Shown here: in pieces, positions 31,764-42,924 of the stretch
Numbering within the stretch: position 1 is the stretch's first letter
How the letters are laid out: every line of letters starts with the position of its first letter
NCBI GenBank assembly: GCA_033239525.1
Contig: BSYO01000004.1
Location: 8,771,410 to 8,835,409 of the forward strand
Source: Nepenthes gracilis
Taxonomy: Eukaryota; Streptophyta; Magnoliopsida; Caryophyllales; Nepenthaceae
Direction of reading: 5' to 3'
DNA: 64,000 bases
Made by a program: the position numbers and the translations under genes
The notes under the pieces: model-generated
Seen by the model: only the letters and a program-made list of their open reading frames with translations
What the model was told of the DNA's origin: nothing
Databases searched by the model: none

Positions 31764-34127
31764 GAAGATGGCAACAGCAGTGCTAGCCATTTTTTCAGTG
31801 CCTCACATAGAATTGAACATTAACACCCAAATCACAGTATGACATTCCTACTGGCCAAACCGTCGCTTGTTAAATATCTTGATTAACAGTTGATGCCCCT
31901 GCAATAAAGAAACTATACACAAGTAAGATTTTGTCAAAAAATATTGTCTAGACTGGTCAAACAATCTAATGTTATTGTAGCTTTAGTAAGAAAAATGTGA
32001 GGTGATATGCAACAAGTTTTTGTCTTCTTTTTCAGGTAAGCTTCTGTCTTCTTTTTCAGGTATAATGAAATAATAGAAGTAGAAATCTGTGATGAAGGAA
32101 TACTAAAAGGGTAAGGGTAGCCCAGTACACGAATATCCTTATATGCAGGCTTTGGGGAGGGCAAACAGTGTGCAGCCTTATTCCGGCTTAACAAAGAGGT
32201 TTTTTTATGTGATTTGAATTTGTAACTTTCAAGTGAAGCAAAAGTATGCAAGATAAACAGTAATAAAACAAATGAAACCATTAATCAAAGGTATCTTAGG
32301 ACGAATTACATATTAAATAAATTTGATTATTATCAGTAAACATGCTGTAACGCCAGTCAAACCCTTTCCAAAAGTTCATTCTGGCATGATGTATGAAGGT
32401 ACGGCATAAACTTCTGAAATAAACCAAAATTTTGATCTCTCACTTTTACATCCTACAATCAAAAATTCCAAATTTAAATCTGACATGTTAAAATCTTAAT
32501 AGCATCTCTGTAGAAAACAATCCATGATTTTTCCCATTTCCCCAGTACACAAATCTACCAAATCATCCCCTCCCCCAGGACCCTTTAAAACAATTTACAC
32601 ACTATTTATGTAAAATTAATTTTTCACTCTCTTTAAAATTAATTTTGGTGTGCCGATCATGATATATATGTGTGTTAACAATGGTGAAAGAAGACAGCCA
32701 ACCACATAGGTAAGGCTACTCGCAAAAAGTCCATCACGACACCATCTGTTTGATCGATACAAGCATAGGTGCCAATAAGAAAAGAGGCCATAAATAAGCT
32801 AACAAGTGATATCTTACTTTGTATTCTGATAAATTTCTGGCTGCATCATCTCATATTTTTCAGATTTTTGGACCAGTAACCAGTTATATGCACAAGAATG
32901 TCATGTAATGACATGCACATAGCCACATCACTTGCCCATTTCATCAGAAGACTCAGACTAGTCAACCCACAGCACATCACATTAACATGTCATTTTATTA
33001 GTTAACAGACTGTTATGTGGGTAGTGTCATACTCCTCATTTCCTTTTAGTTTTTGGTCATCCAAGTCTCTCTTTTATAACTCTTATTAGTGAAATTCAAT
33101 GGTTGATCTTCTTGTTGCATCGTAGTTATACAAGACAACTCCAATGGCCCTTAAACATACTATTTTATCTTCTTGAATTGTTTTGCTATGCTATTATCCT
33201 TCCATATAGGTGATTGCTTTATGGAAAGTGCCTCACCAAGTTGATCAGGTATCCACTTGTTTAGATCCACTGCCAATAACATATAATAAATGAAATTCTT
33301 CCAATCTAGATGTTCTCATGTTGTTTCCCACTTCAGAAATAGCTGTAATCATTCCTAAATCCAACTTTTTCAACAATTTTTTTAAGAATTAGGTCGAAAG
33401 CTTCAATCCACGTCAATGTTGGTGTGACAAATCTGCCATTATCAGAAGGGTCCCGATAGACTCCATCTTCAGAATTAAAATGAAGAATTCTGTGTCTACA
33501 ACATTAAGGTTATAATCTAATACAGTAATCTTTAAGGATCTAAACAAACTTGTCAACAGTTATTCAATATGGTCATTTAGATCTCCAAAAGTAGACAATC
33601 GAGCCCTAAAATGAGAGGAAAAAAAGGAGAGAAAAAATTGGTGAAGCACTGACAAATATACACCCTAAATGTACAAAAATATTCCATCCTAAAGATATCT
33701 TAAATGAGATGACGCTGTTCAAAACTTCCCCAATCTAAATCAAAGCATACTCTTGATTCGCATATTCAACAATTTATTCGGTATCAGAATTTTCAGATAT
33801 TTTTTGAAGTTAATCTCTCATAGCATTTAGCATTACTAAAAGATGGACGAATGGATAATATAATCGCGCACAAAATCGACACAGTGAACCAAAAATCGAA
33901 TTCCATTTCACAGAATTACATAACAAAAAACCAACCCAGAAATTCTAATATCTTAACGTATAATTACCTCAGAATTGAGCAACATAAAACAGTGAAATTC
34001 GTCGATCTCTAATGGGCATTGTCGATGACAAGCAATACAAGTCGAAAATAGGAGAGCGAAACACTCACTTAGTAGAACTATTAAACCCTAGAAAGAGTGA
34101 GGCCCGAGGGAGAGAAAAGTTCGCCAT
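31764..34127 (-). pseudogene. Xylulose kinase-like pseudogene (right part)
   Basis: A host gene remnant of the plant XylB/XK type, which phosphorylates xylulose. Exon 1 (34127-34069) reads MANFSLPRASLFLGFNSST and stops at a GTGAGT donor. After the acceptor at 33540-33541 exon 2 begins SLKITVLDYNLNVV in phase with exon 1. It continues, after a frameshift near 33480, with DGVYRDPSDNGRFVTPTL and WIEAFDLIL, and later PDQLGEALSIKQSPIWKD (near 33210). A middle block SLVSLFMASFLIGTYACIDQ lies at about 32750-32811. The C-terminal block starts at 31898 (GASTVNQDI after TTGCAG) and ends ASTAVAIFHG at the Tat1 junction. Stops and shifts are frequent. Functional plant enzymes are about 550 residues long. 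The 3' end was displaced to the left of 10270 and I cannot trace it beyond ITCN. Confidence 0.82.
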
Positions 34128-34200
34128 TAGCGCCACAGCAATCTCAGCCAAGTATGCTAATATAAGGTTTGACTAATTGAATTGAATTTCAGAGTAGCAT
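34068..34200 (-). other. 5' end of xylulose kinase remnant and intron 1 donor
   Basis: Exon 1 spans 34127-34069 (59 bases). The donor ACTAA|GTGAGT begins at 34068. Upstream about 70 bases are leader-like (GCTGAGATTGCTGTGGCGCT before the ATG). Intron 1 would be 527 bp to the acceptor TTTGTTTAG at 33540. Exons 1 and 2 join in phase 2, matching the protein similarity on both sides. Confidence 0.6.
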
Positions 34201-34723
34201 TTATATAAAAATTCATATAAATTTACTTATTCTTAATCCTTATCGGATAGAGGCGGCGGGGATAAGGCGGTGGCGGCGATTTGGTGGAAGAAGCGGTAGA
34301 ACGGTGGCCGCTGTCTGGTTGGGTTGGGAGGGCGGTAGGAATGTCAAAATATGTAATTAATGTATCAGTTTTTTTTTTCTTTTGGTTTGTGAGAAAAATA
34401 GTAAAATTAATTTCACACTGAAATATTTTTTATTCCTCATATTAAATACTCAGTAATCAAATCTTACCATCCATTACTTCCTTTCCTCCAAAACAATTAT
34501 ATTATTTATAAAAAAATAACTTACTAAAAAATATCTTTTATATTTTATAATGTTTATAATATAATAAAAAATATTTTTTTATATTTTAATGTATTTAGCA
34601 TCTATAAAAAAAATAAATTAAACAAATGTTAGGCGATATTATCACTTGTCTTAACGTCTGAGGCTACTACAATCAGTTGCTGGTTTACAACACAACAGCC
34701 CATGATTAGTCAAGGCCTGAAGA
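34200..34723. other. AT-rich spacer
   Basis: Contains a purine/GC patch (GGCGG repeats at 34250-34330) and poly(T). No gene or element boundary seen. Confidence 0.5.
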
Positions 34724-34728
34724 TGATA
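34724..34728. repeat. Target-site duplication of gag-only element, TGATA (left)
   Basis: TGATA precedes the left LTR and follows the right LTR at 37022-37026. Confidence 0.85.
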
Positions 34729-35229
34729 TGATACATGCAACCGGTGATGAATAGTACGATCGAGGTGTGTTAGAGAGAATGCATAGTATGATCGAGGACT
34801 AAGAGATACCGTAGTCCAAAGAAAGAGAAAGTCTGAGGACTTTTTAGAGAAAAAAGGAAAGAAAATGGAGGAGTTCTGACAGAGGGAGAGAAAACATTAA
34901 GAGTGAACAGGGGTGGAGGAACCAGTAAAGGGAGGGGGAAGAGAGAAATTAGAGACGTGAGAGAGGGAGACGAAAGAGGAGTAGCAGACAAATAATATTT
35001 TCTTCTTATCTTTGCCTAGCATAGTAGTTGAATTTATACAGGGATATTAAAGCCTACGTGGCCAGGGCTAATAGCAAACGCATATATGTGGTCAGGGCTG
35101 ATAACAAACGCATAACAAATTCTACTGCTATGAACAGTACACATGTGGGAGATTATGAATAACAACAGCTAATGACGTATAATCATATGTAAAATTTTTT
35201 TTTAACATAATCAGTGCTCGTCTGTAAGA
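34729..35229 (-). repeat. Left (3') LTR of gag-only element
   Basis: 501 bp. Starts TGATACATGC on the plus strand. Shares long matches with the right LTR, for example ATTAAGAGTGAACAGGG and GGGAAGAGAGAAATTAGAGA. A TATA-like TATAAATTC on the minus strand lies near 35030. Confidence 0.85.
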
Positions 35230-35639
35230 TTGTCGTTCCCTTCAAAAAACCTTGACCTTAAGGTTGTAGGAGGGACATTCTTCAGCAATTGCCTCCCAAA
35301 TGGCCTCAAGTTGGACATCATGAAATGGCCATCGAAGGCAAGAAAAGAAATGGGTGGCGGATGTGCCAAAGCCAAAGGTAAGGAATCTATTCCATGAGGA
35401 GTGTTTGAGGAAGGGTCGGGATCCAAAGATTCAACCGCTGAAAGTTTTGCTATAAGTTAGCCAAAATCATCTTTTTTAGTGATCATACGAAGAAATTGGG
35501 GGGTTTTACATTGATATCCAAGAATGATTTATTCATTATAGTTAAAATACAACCCGCATTCTCGGTAAGTTGTCATTTCTATCGGAGTTAACTTTTTTAT
35601 GGGCAACATTGGAAAATGGTCGGAAGGCGGTGGTGTTTT

Positions 35640-36499
35640 ATGCGGAGGAGGGACGGTGGCGGTAGGTGGTTTGGAAAGTGTATTGTGTTGGTAAATGAGT
35701 TGTCCATCCTCACTTTTTTCTCTACTAATTTTGCCATGCCAATGGCTTCCGGTAGTGAATTCGCTTCAATAGTAGGAGTTTCCTTCGAATATCATCTCGG
35801 AAGTCGAAAATAAAACAATTTAACAGATTCGCAATGGTGAGGTCGGTCGTTCGAGTGGAGAGGGATTCAAATTCAATTAGGTAAGCAACAACCATGGAGT
35901 TCTGGCAAATTTTGTACGGCATAACTTTATGGTTCACGTAAGATGAAGGTTTAAATTGTAACTCAAGAGCCCTGGAGAAGAGCTCCAAGGTCGACAATTG
36001 ATGTGTTGCATGTATTCACTGATATCATTGGAGGGCATCGCCAGATGTAAAAAGCTGTGATGGTCAATTTTTGCTCCGGTGGTGAACCATGATAGGAAAA
36101 AAATCGCTCAATTTTGAATAACCAGCCCATTACATTCTCCCCTAAGAAAAATAAAATTTCAAATTCAGGCAAACGAATTTGAGAGGTGATGGGCGTGTCG
36201 GGTTGCGATACTAGGATGATGGGTAGGGTTTGAGTTGAAGGATGAGAAGTAATTGTGGGGGAAGCAACGAACGTGATCAGTGTGGGTAATAAGGGTGGAT
36301 TTGTCGTGGGTAGCGTGGGTCACTTGGTTCGAAGAAGGAGCTCGATCAGAGTGAGTTGGATCCGCTCCATTGTCGCCTCCAGAGTAGCAAATCAGTCAGT
36401 GTGCTGTTGTACTGTAACCATCACCTCTGAGATTTCCTTCGTCAGAAACGCAATCGATTCTTCCATCATCTTGTTACAAGTAGTGACGCCCTTTACCAT
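35640..36499 (-). pseudogene. Gag remnant of gag-only element
   Basis: From ATG 36499 on the minus strand: an N-terminal segment with TLEATMERIQLTLIELL, a Pro/Thr-rich linker, then the gag core with IRLPEFEILFFLGENVMGW and FKIERFFSYHGSPPEQKL (about 36060-36200), followed by FKPSSYVNHKVMPYKICQ and IEANSLPEAIGMAKLVEKK (near 35720). These correspond to the retrotransposon gag core and its helical C-terminal half in Reina/CRM-like or related gypsy groups. Several in-frame stops and shifts (near 36400, 36290, 36000 and 35725) inactivate it. No zinc knuckle was found. Confidence 0.78.
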
Positions 36500-36520
36500 T
36501 ATCTTAATAAAAGTACCAAA

Positions 36521-37021
36521 TGATACGTGCAACAAGTGATGAATAGTACGACTGAGATGTGTTAGAGAGAATGCACAGTATGACCGAGAACTAAGAGATA
36601 CCGTCGTCCAGAGAAGGGGAGAGTCCGAGGACTTTTTAGAGAAAGAAGGAAGAAAAATTGGGGAGTTTTGATAGAGGGAGGGGAAACATTAAGAGTGAAC
36701 AGGGATAGAGGAACCAATAAAGGGAGGGGGAAGAGAGAAATTAGAGACAAGAGAGAGGGAGATGAGAGAGGAGTAGCAGACAAGTAATAATTTCTTCTTA
36801 TCTTTGTTCAGCACAGTAGCTGGATTTATACAAAGATGCAAAAGCCTATGTTGCCAGGACTGATAAGAAATGCATACACGTGACCAGGATTGATAACAAA
36901 CGTATAACAAACTCTACTGTTACCAATGGTGCATATGTGGGGAGATTACGACTAACAACAATCAATAACGAATAATCAGACGTAAAAATTTTTTTAACAT
37001 AATTAGTCATCATCTATAACA
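36521..37021 (-). repeat. Right (5') LTR of gag-only element
   Basis: 501 bp, TGATACGTGC to TATAACA on the plus strand. On the minus strand the interior starts TTTGGTACTTTTATT, a weak candidate primer site (only the TGGTA start fits a methionine tRNA). Confidence 0.85.
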
Positions 37022-37026
37022 TGATA
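37022..37026. repeat. Target-site duplication of gag-only element, TGATA (right)
   Basis: TGATA immediately after the right LTR, matching 34724-34728. Confidence 0.85.
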
Positions 37027-37852
37027 CCACCACCGACACCGAAGTCTCAAACGACCACAACTGGCCGATAGCCCATGAGACCGCTGAACCCATCCCAGCC
37101 AGTGACACAGCAAAACGATTTTCTGGCCCCAAATGCGCACATCACAGACCCACCAATGATAAAAGATCACCATATTGACCATTTACCACTCAAGAAAACA
37201 TTCCCATGTCCCTAAAACGACACCACTGGCCTCAAATATCAGAAACGTTACCACTTTTAATAATTATAAATATTAATATTGTTAATTAATTTATTTTAGT
37301 AACAACTATATTTTTTATAACCGTGAAAAAATCACAGGAAGTTAACTTTTAATTAAATATATATTTTTACAAAAATTTATAAAAATATTTATCAAAAATA
37401 TATGCAAAATAAATACTGATATACCCATGAATTAATTATATTGATTCTGCGTTGATGGTAGACTGACTGTTTTCGCCTTCTCAGTTTCCTCCATTTGCGC
37501 CACTGATTGACGGATTACACCGATTATAAAAATATATAACTATATTTTTTCTATTATTTATAAAATTAAAATAAATAATTATTTTAAAATAATTAAATTA
37601 TAATAAATTAACAAAACAATATATGAACGTACGACAGAGAGATGATTTCGTAGACATACTTTTTGCATAAAAATTATGCAGTACGATCACTAAATTAATC
37701 ATTTCGATCGATAACGCCACCAATTACCAAAAAAATATGTAATTATTTCTAAAATAAATATCAATTTAATTTATTATTATAATATGCATTAAAATCCTCG
37801 TAATTGTTTACCAACAATCTTAAGATTTTTTTTCTATTTTAAATCATATATT

Positions 37853-37925
37853 TTAAAATAAATAATTATAATTTAATTAAAAATTAACTAAAATTAATTA
37901 TTTTAAAATAATTAAATTATAATTT
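37853..37925. repeat. AT-rich foldback related to 6146-6239
   Basis: AATTATAATTTAATT at 37864-37878 is the exact reverse complement of 37911-37925. The left flank TTAAAATAAATAATTA is shared with the 24-bp inverted repeat at 6146. It is probably another member of the same foldback family. Confidence 0.45.
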
Positions 37926-37945
37926 AAAAATCAATAATTAAAATA

Positions 37946-37968
37946 ATATATATATATATATATATATA
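37946..37968. repeat. TA microsatellite
   Basis: About 11 uninterrupted AT/TA units. Confidence 0.85.
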
Positions 37969-38052
37969 GGCCCTTAATCCAACGGTAACGTGATGGGCAA
38001 GCAAACTTAAACAGTTGATTTTTGCTTGTCCACTGACAGAAATAAACCAATA

Positions 38053-38182
38053 TTTACTCACATTTATACACACAAATAAACCAACAAAAAAAATAAATAA
38101 ATAAACACATCTACTCACATTTCATACATTTACTCACATTTATACACACAAATAAATCAACATAAAAATAAATAAATAAATA
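38053..38182. repeat. Short direct repeat, 76-bp offset
   Basis: TTTACTCACATTTATACACA followed by CAAATAAA-type sequence occurs at 38053 and again at 38129, about 54 bp each, both ending in AAATAAATAAATAA runs. Confidence 0.7.
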
Positions 38183-38929
38183 ATTAAAAATAATATTTAA
38201 AAAAACTTTTAAATATTATTATTCTTTAAATTTTTGTACTTACCAAAATAAATATTGCTGATTCAATAGTACATGGTTCTGCCAGAAGCAGTATATGAGT
38301 GCAATAATACGATACTAATGCCAATCTATATACATAAATAAATAAATCTATATACATTCTTTCAAGAGTTTAGAAAAATTAAATACAGGGTTAAATAGAT
38401 CACAATAAATAAACATTACCATCAAACTGATCACAATAAATTAACATGACAGTTAAACGAAAGAATTACTGTTTATATATTTATGTCTACAGACTTGGCC
38501 ATTTCAGAAGGAGAGTCCGGCGGTGTGATATAGCTCCGTACAATATGTGTATAATGTCACGTTAGAATTATTGAATAAAAATTTAATATTTATTTTTTTA
38601 TTATTAAAAAACTAAAATTAAATATTTTTTTAAATAAAAAGGTTAACGTAAATGTCTACAGTGTTGTTTTCAGTAATGCCAATTACTTTACAGTGTTGTT
38701 TTCAATTCTTTTTTCTTTTGGACTAGCAATAAGCATGCAAATTTAGTGTGTGACACATTAGAGATACCATGACTAATTAACATAATGTTTTGTCAATCTA
38801 TTCAGACTACTATATCTATTTAAAAATAGATCATTGAATAAGAGAAATAATATTCATACATTAATTTATATGCCCATTTTTATTAAAATTGTGAAAATTA
38901 ATGTAGAAAAAAAGAAAGAGAAAAAAATT

Positions 38930-38934
38930 AAATT
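38930..38934. repeat. Target-site duplication of Tat2 (left), AAATT
   Basis: AAATT before the left LTR, repeated at 46368-46372 after the right LTR. Confidence 0.88.
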
Positions 38935-39922
38935 TGATGGGTACACTCATAGTGGGTTAGCCTAAGAAAAAGTAATGACTCAGATCCACAAGAGCCCATA
39001 AACGCGCTTAGATGGTCAACTCCAACCGTTGACTGGGCGGAAAGTCAAGGTGGGCGCACAAGAGGCTCCTAGAGACGGTCAATATTTTTGTTGACCGAAA
39101 GCGCCATAATAGGGCCGCCTAAGAGCAAATCTCACATGGGCCGGGCCCAATTGGGCCCACACCTTCGTATATGACTGGCAACGACTCTCCTCCCTAATTT
39201 CGCTCATTCCCAGAAGGTAATTTTCATTGTAACGATCACTAATAGATTCAGCGTACGTCCAATGAAGAAAGCGTCAAATTCTCTCTTCCTATTTACAGCA
39301 AACCCTAACGATAATAAAGTGCAGAAGGAAAGCGATTTATCCCTAGAGCCGTTATCGCCATTAAAGCTCCATACCAGGAAAGGAAGCAATTTCAGTAGAA
39401 TGTAAGAATCAAGCCTTCCTGCCCAGGGAAGGCCGCCCAACATTTCATCTATAAAAGTTCCTAGAGTCTTCATTCCATGGCACGTTCACCTCTTAGACTA
39501 CAGAGGCTCATTTCTCTACTAAGAAAAAGCTCTCATAAACCCACGTAGCTGCTCTGACAGTTCTAAAGCCCCCATGCTTACAGAACCCCGACTCTCCCTC
39601 TCTCACTATATTCCTCGTGAATACAGTGTTGAGAGACAACGCTCCTCACGAACCTCAAAAAGCTTATCACGATAAGAACCAAACCCTAATCACAAATACT
39701 CTCTACCTTCTCCTTGCTCTCATCCCTTTTACATTCTTAAATTTCGAAGGTCGATTATTGACTTGAGTATCGTCAGAGTGTTTTCGGTGAGATAACCTCC
39801 GTCGACACATGACCTCTTATTTGTTGTAGTGGTATGTAGGATCTAGACTCGGTGAACGGAGTCGAATTTAGACAACTAAGTTGACTCGAATCTGTTTAAA
39901 ACTTGGATTTAGGGATACATCA
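38935..39922 (+). repeat. Tat2 5' LTR
   Basis: 988 bp, TGATGGGTAC to GATACATCA. It pairs with 45382-46367. It contains a TATA box at 39450-39457 just after a small hairpin (GCCTTCC at 39413, GGAAGGC ending 39433). Confidence 0.92.
39450..39457 (+). promoter_or_regulatory. TATA box in Tat2 5' LTR
   Basis: TATAAAAG on the sense strand, with TATAAAAT at the equivalent place in the 3' LTR (45897-45904). A GCCTTCC/GGAAGGC hairpin ends 16 bp upstream in both copies. Confidence 0.6.
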
Positions 39923-39942
39923 TTGGCGCCGTCTGTGGGAAC
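39923..39942 (+). other. Tat2 primer-binding site
   Basis: TTGGCGCCGTCTGTGGGAAC directly after the 5' LTR. 19 bases are identical to the Tat1 site. Confidence 0.87.
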
Positions 39943-40450
39943 GACTAAAAAGTCTTTCCACCTCACAATAGCAAAACAAATACGGTCAATACTTGTACTT
40001 TAGCTAGCACATCGGCTAAAGATATCACCTCCCATGGCGATGACCCCTCATCGGGTAGCCATGCCAATAGTTGATTGACATCAAATGTACGAGTGCCTGA
40101 TGCTCAATAAAGCACCCTCTTCCTGACCGTTTGCACCCATCAGAAGATATAACACTGGAGGCTTTGCCGATCGACTTTCAAGCAATCCGAGAAAGTCAAC
40201 ATCCTCAGAGGATCAATCGACCTGACTACTTCAGGACCTAGGCGGCCCCCAATACCTATTTCATCATCCCGACAACCTTAATATTCGAGAGTATCCAAGC
40301 AATAGGGCCCAATCCCAGAGAAGTGATCGATCCGGTTCAAGGGAGCCAAGCCAAAGGGGCCAGGATGAGCAGCAAAGCTTCCCTCAAAACTTACACTTTG
40401 CTTCCATCCTTCGATCTTTATTTAAATAGAGCGTTTTGGAGCCCTACAGA
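39943..40450 (+). pseudogene. Tat2 leader and possible gag scrap
   Basis: Broken frames after the primer site. A polar segment with NIREYPSNRAQSQRSDRSG and SFPQNLHFASILRSLFK at 40270-40430 could be the N-terminal, low-complexity part of gag. No conserved gag core was found. Assignment is by position only. Confidence 0.35.
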
Positions 40451-40606
40451 ATGCAAAAGCTCTCCGACACTCCGTCTCTCATTTGGCTAGCCTATAGTAA
40501 TTTTTCGGAATGAGGAGCTCTTTGATGTTCCAATTGAACTGAGGAGTATTCTAGCATTCCAATCGGGTTGAGGAGTGTTCCGGCTCTTCAACCATTCACC
40601 TTCGTT

Positions 40607-41056
40607 GCCAGATCTTCTCTAGCCTACCGGAAGTCTCGTCGCTAGACCTTCTCTAGCATGTTGGAGCTCTCGCCGCTAGATATTCTCTGGCCTTCTAGAA
40701 CTCAATGCCGTATCTCCCCCGGCCTGCCCTAACTCCTTGCCACAAGATCTCTTTGGCCTACCGGAACTATTCGTCGCCAGATCTTCTTTGATCGTTGGAG
40801 CCCTCGCCACCAGATCTTCTCTGTTCTGCTGGAACTCATTGTTGCCAAATCTCTCTAGCCTACCGGAACTCATCGCCAGATCTTCTCTGGCCTACCGTAG
40901 CTCATCTCTACCAGATATCTCTGGCCTACTGGAACTCTTCGCCACCAAATCTTCTCTGGCCTGCCAAAAGTCTCTCCACTAGACATTCTTTGGCCTGCCA
41001 GAGCTCTCGCCATTGGATATTTCCTAGCTAGCCGGAGCTCTCATCACCAGATCTTA
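40607..41056 (+). repeat. Tandem array, about 34-bp unit, about 13 copies
   Basis: Units such as GCCAGATCTTCTCTGGCCTA followed by CCGGAACTC-type sequence repeat from 40607 to about 41056 with period 30-36 bp and moderate divergence. Many units contain the AGATCT hexamer. The array lies inside Tat2 between the gag scrap and the integrase remnant. Overlapping open frames in it are by-products of the repeat. Confidence 0.82.
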
Positions 41057-41109
41057 TTCGCCTTGATATTCACCACGTAGTATCGCTCCAGTCGATAGGC
41101 CGATCTCGC

Positions 41110-41870
41110 TGTAACCTATTGCACGGCAGCAAACCTTGTAAAAGTTATGGCAAAACTTGCAATGGGGGCTCGATGTGCTCGACCCACCACCCATTGCATC
41201 GCAAAAAACATCATCCAGCCAAGTACTGCACTGATCCGGGTCACTTGAGGCAGTATCAATCAACAATGGGACCCGAACCACTAGCCAACAGGCTACCTAG
41301 TACGGTAACAACACGCTACTCCACGATCTTAAGACCAAATTGAATGACGCAGGAGGCTCCTAGGTGGACGAGCTACCCTCTATCCTCTGGTCTTACCGGA
41401 CTACTCCAAAGGAGCTAACTCGCAAGACACCCTTCAATCTCTACTACAGGATTGATGTGGTAATTTTGGTTGAGATCAGGCTTCCAAATCTTAGGGTCGA
41501 ATCTTTTAACTAGCAAAATAATTCTCAGAAAATTCAGAAACACCTAAACTTGGTAGAGAAAACCCGCAATACTGCTAGGATACGAATTGCGGCCTACCAA
41601 CAATAAATCACCTGCTATTACAACAAGAAAGTAAAAGCACGGCAGTTTGAGACTTGGTCTTATAGAGTATCGAGGTTGCGGGCAAAATTTCCAACCAGAA
41701 TAAGTTTTTTCCAAATTGGGAAGGGTATTTTCTAATCTCCGTCGTCTTACGAAACAGAGTATACAAACTCCAAATTCAGGACGGTAAGTTGGTTTCACGG
41801 ACGTGGAACGCCATCCATCTTCAAATGCTACTTCCAATAAGGGTCCAAGTAGGTTGTTCACCTGTCTGCG
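41110..41870 (+). pseudogene. Tat2 integrase C-terminal remnant
   Basis: Blocks VDELPSILWSYRTTPKELTR and KTPFNLYY (about 41365-41450), then AAYQQ and YYNKKVKARQFE (near 41600-41650), and a GPY-type end with WNAIH near 41810. These match the C-terminal half of Tat integrase and parallel Tat1 at 16540-16960. The zinc module and most of the catalytic core are gone or unrecognisable, with frameshifts and stops throughout. Confidence 0.8.
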
Positions 41871-42049
41871 TGTAAATATAAGTACTTAATTTTTAATTAA
41901 TATAACAAGTATCCTCTTTTGTATGCTATATTTTAATTTTTCCTTTTGCACATGCTTGTATATTTATATGTCTTTTTTGTTGTAGGACTAAGCGACCTAA
42001 ACTGCCTCTAAGTCGAGTGGGTTTTCACCCACTCGTTACCAAACCCTGG

Positions 42050-42270
42050 TCATCCAGGGGGCCCATGCACGTCGTATTTAAACCGTAGTCATCCAAGCGG
42101 CCTATTAGCGATTCTATTTATACCCTAATCATTCAGGCGGCATATAAGCGGTTGCACTTAAACTTCGATCATTCGAGCGGCTTATGAGCGGTCATATTTA
42201 AACCTTGGTCATCCATGTGGCTCATAAACGGTCGTATTTAAACCTTGGTCATCTAAGTAGCCCGTTCCAC
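42050..42270 (+). repeat. Tandem array, 40-bp unit, 5.5 copies
   Basis: Units starting TCATCCA and containing GTATTTAAACC, period 39-40 bp: 42050, 42089, 42129, 42169, 42209 and a partial unit at 42249. It lies in the Tat2 region just after integrase. Confidence 0.85.
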
Positions 42271-42274
42271 TATC

Positions 42275-42924
42275 AAAATCTTAGGGGGCTCAAATAGCAC
42301 GCGCGACGACCTCCTTTACAAGGGGAACAGCGTGATAGTCAACGATGATCGATGGGGGCTAAAGCACCCCTCCCAAAAGCTAGTCCCACCAAGTCTTTAC
42401 TCACGCACAAATGTCAAGAAGGCTTGGCACGATATCAAAATCTGCCTTAGTGCTTTCATAAAGACTCAAGTCCTCCAAAATGCCATGGCAACACCTCAAG
42501 GCGAATGGCCAACTCACGAGTATTACACCAAGTTAGCGGGTCAACACAACGTACAAACTCAAAAAGAAAACAATGACAATGAAGGCGTAGCACTTAACAA
42601 CAATAAAATAGTTGCTCGTTTTATTACTGACAATGTAATTATATCGATACATAAAAGGAAGACAAAAGAACAAAAACTAAGAAGGAACAGAGCTCCCAAA
42701 AGGAGACATGGGTGGCCCATGGCCGTTCTAGGGCTCCCCCACGAGGCTCTTGCCACACTAAACAAAGCGGTTCTCTGGACTGAGATACTCAACTGGAAAA
42801 TTGGGATCAATCAACTGTATAATGCCCCGATTGATATTAACCCCTCCCATAACCATGTGAGCAGTATGTTGGAGACCTCGTGAGGAAGAATGTGAATACT
42901 CAACTCATTTTCCAAGGCGGTCAT
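42275..42924. other. Tat2 spacer, no recognised gene
   Basis: A 183-codon plus-strand frame (42332-42883) is open but has no recognisable domain. It is polar and ends before the antisense gene. I cannot exclude a decayed sense ORF. Composition is similar to surrounding Tat2 non-coding sequence. Confidence 0.35.

Larger units (their letters stand above)
34729..37021 (-). mobile_element. Gag-only non-autonomous Ty3/gypsy element (TR-GAG-like)
   Basis: 2,293 bp with two 501-bp LTRs (34729-35229 and 36521-37021), minus-strand orientation, flanked by TGATA duplications. The 1.29-kb interior codes only for a degenerate gypsy gag and lacks protease, RT, RNase H and integrase. This is the architecture described in plants as TR-GAG (terminal repeats with a GAG domain). 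The LTRs have the same length but are clearly diverged, so the insertion is old. The right LTR ends TATAACA where the left reads TGTAAGA, showing terminal decay. Confidence 0.85.
37027..38929. other. AT-rich spacer with short repeats
   Basis: No gene. Holds an AT-only foldback (37853-37925), a TA run (37946-37968) and a 54-bp direct repeat (38053 and 38129). All open frames here are under 65 codons. Confidence 0.55.

Noticed and set aside
31446..31790. 114-codon minus frame starting MASTAVAIFHG
   Set aside because: A chimera of kinase codons and Tat1 LTR created by the insertion, not a gene.
38053..38182. CRISPR-like direct repeats
   Set aside because: Only two copies in low-complexity AT DNA of a plant nuclear genome.
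40676..41031. Several 65-81-codon frames across 40.7-41.0 kb on both strands
   Set aside because: All arise from the 34-bp tandem repeat, whose period leaves frames open by chance.
42332..42883. 183-codon plus frame in Tat2 as a new protein gene
   Set aside because: No domain, no promoter-like box at the right distance, and composition like non-coding Tat2 DNA. Kept only as a note in the spacer entry.
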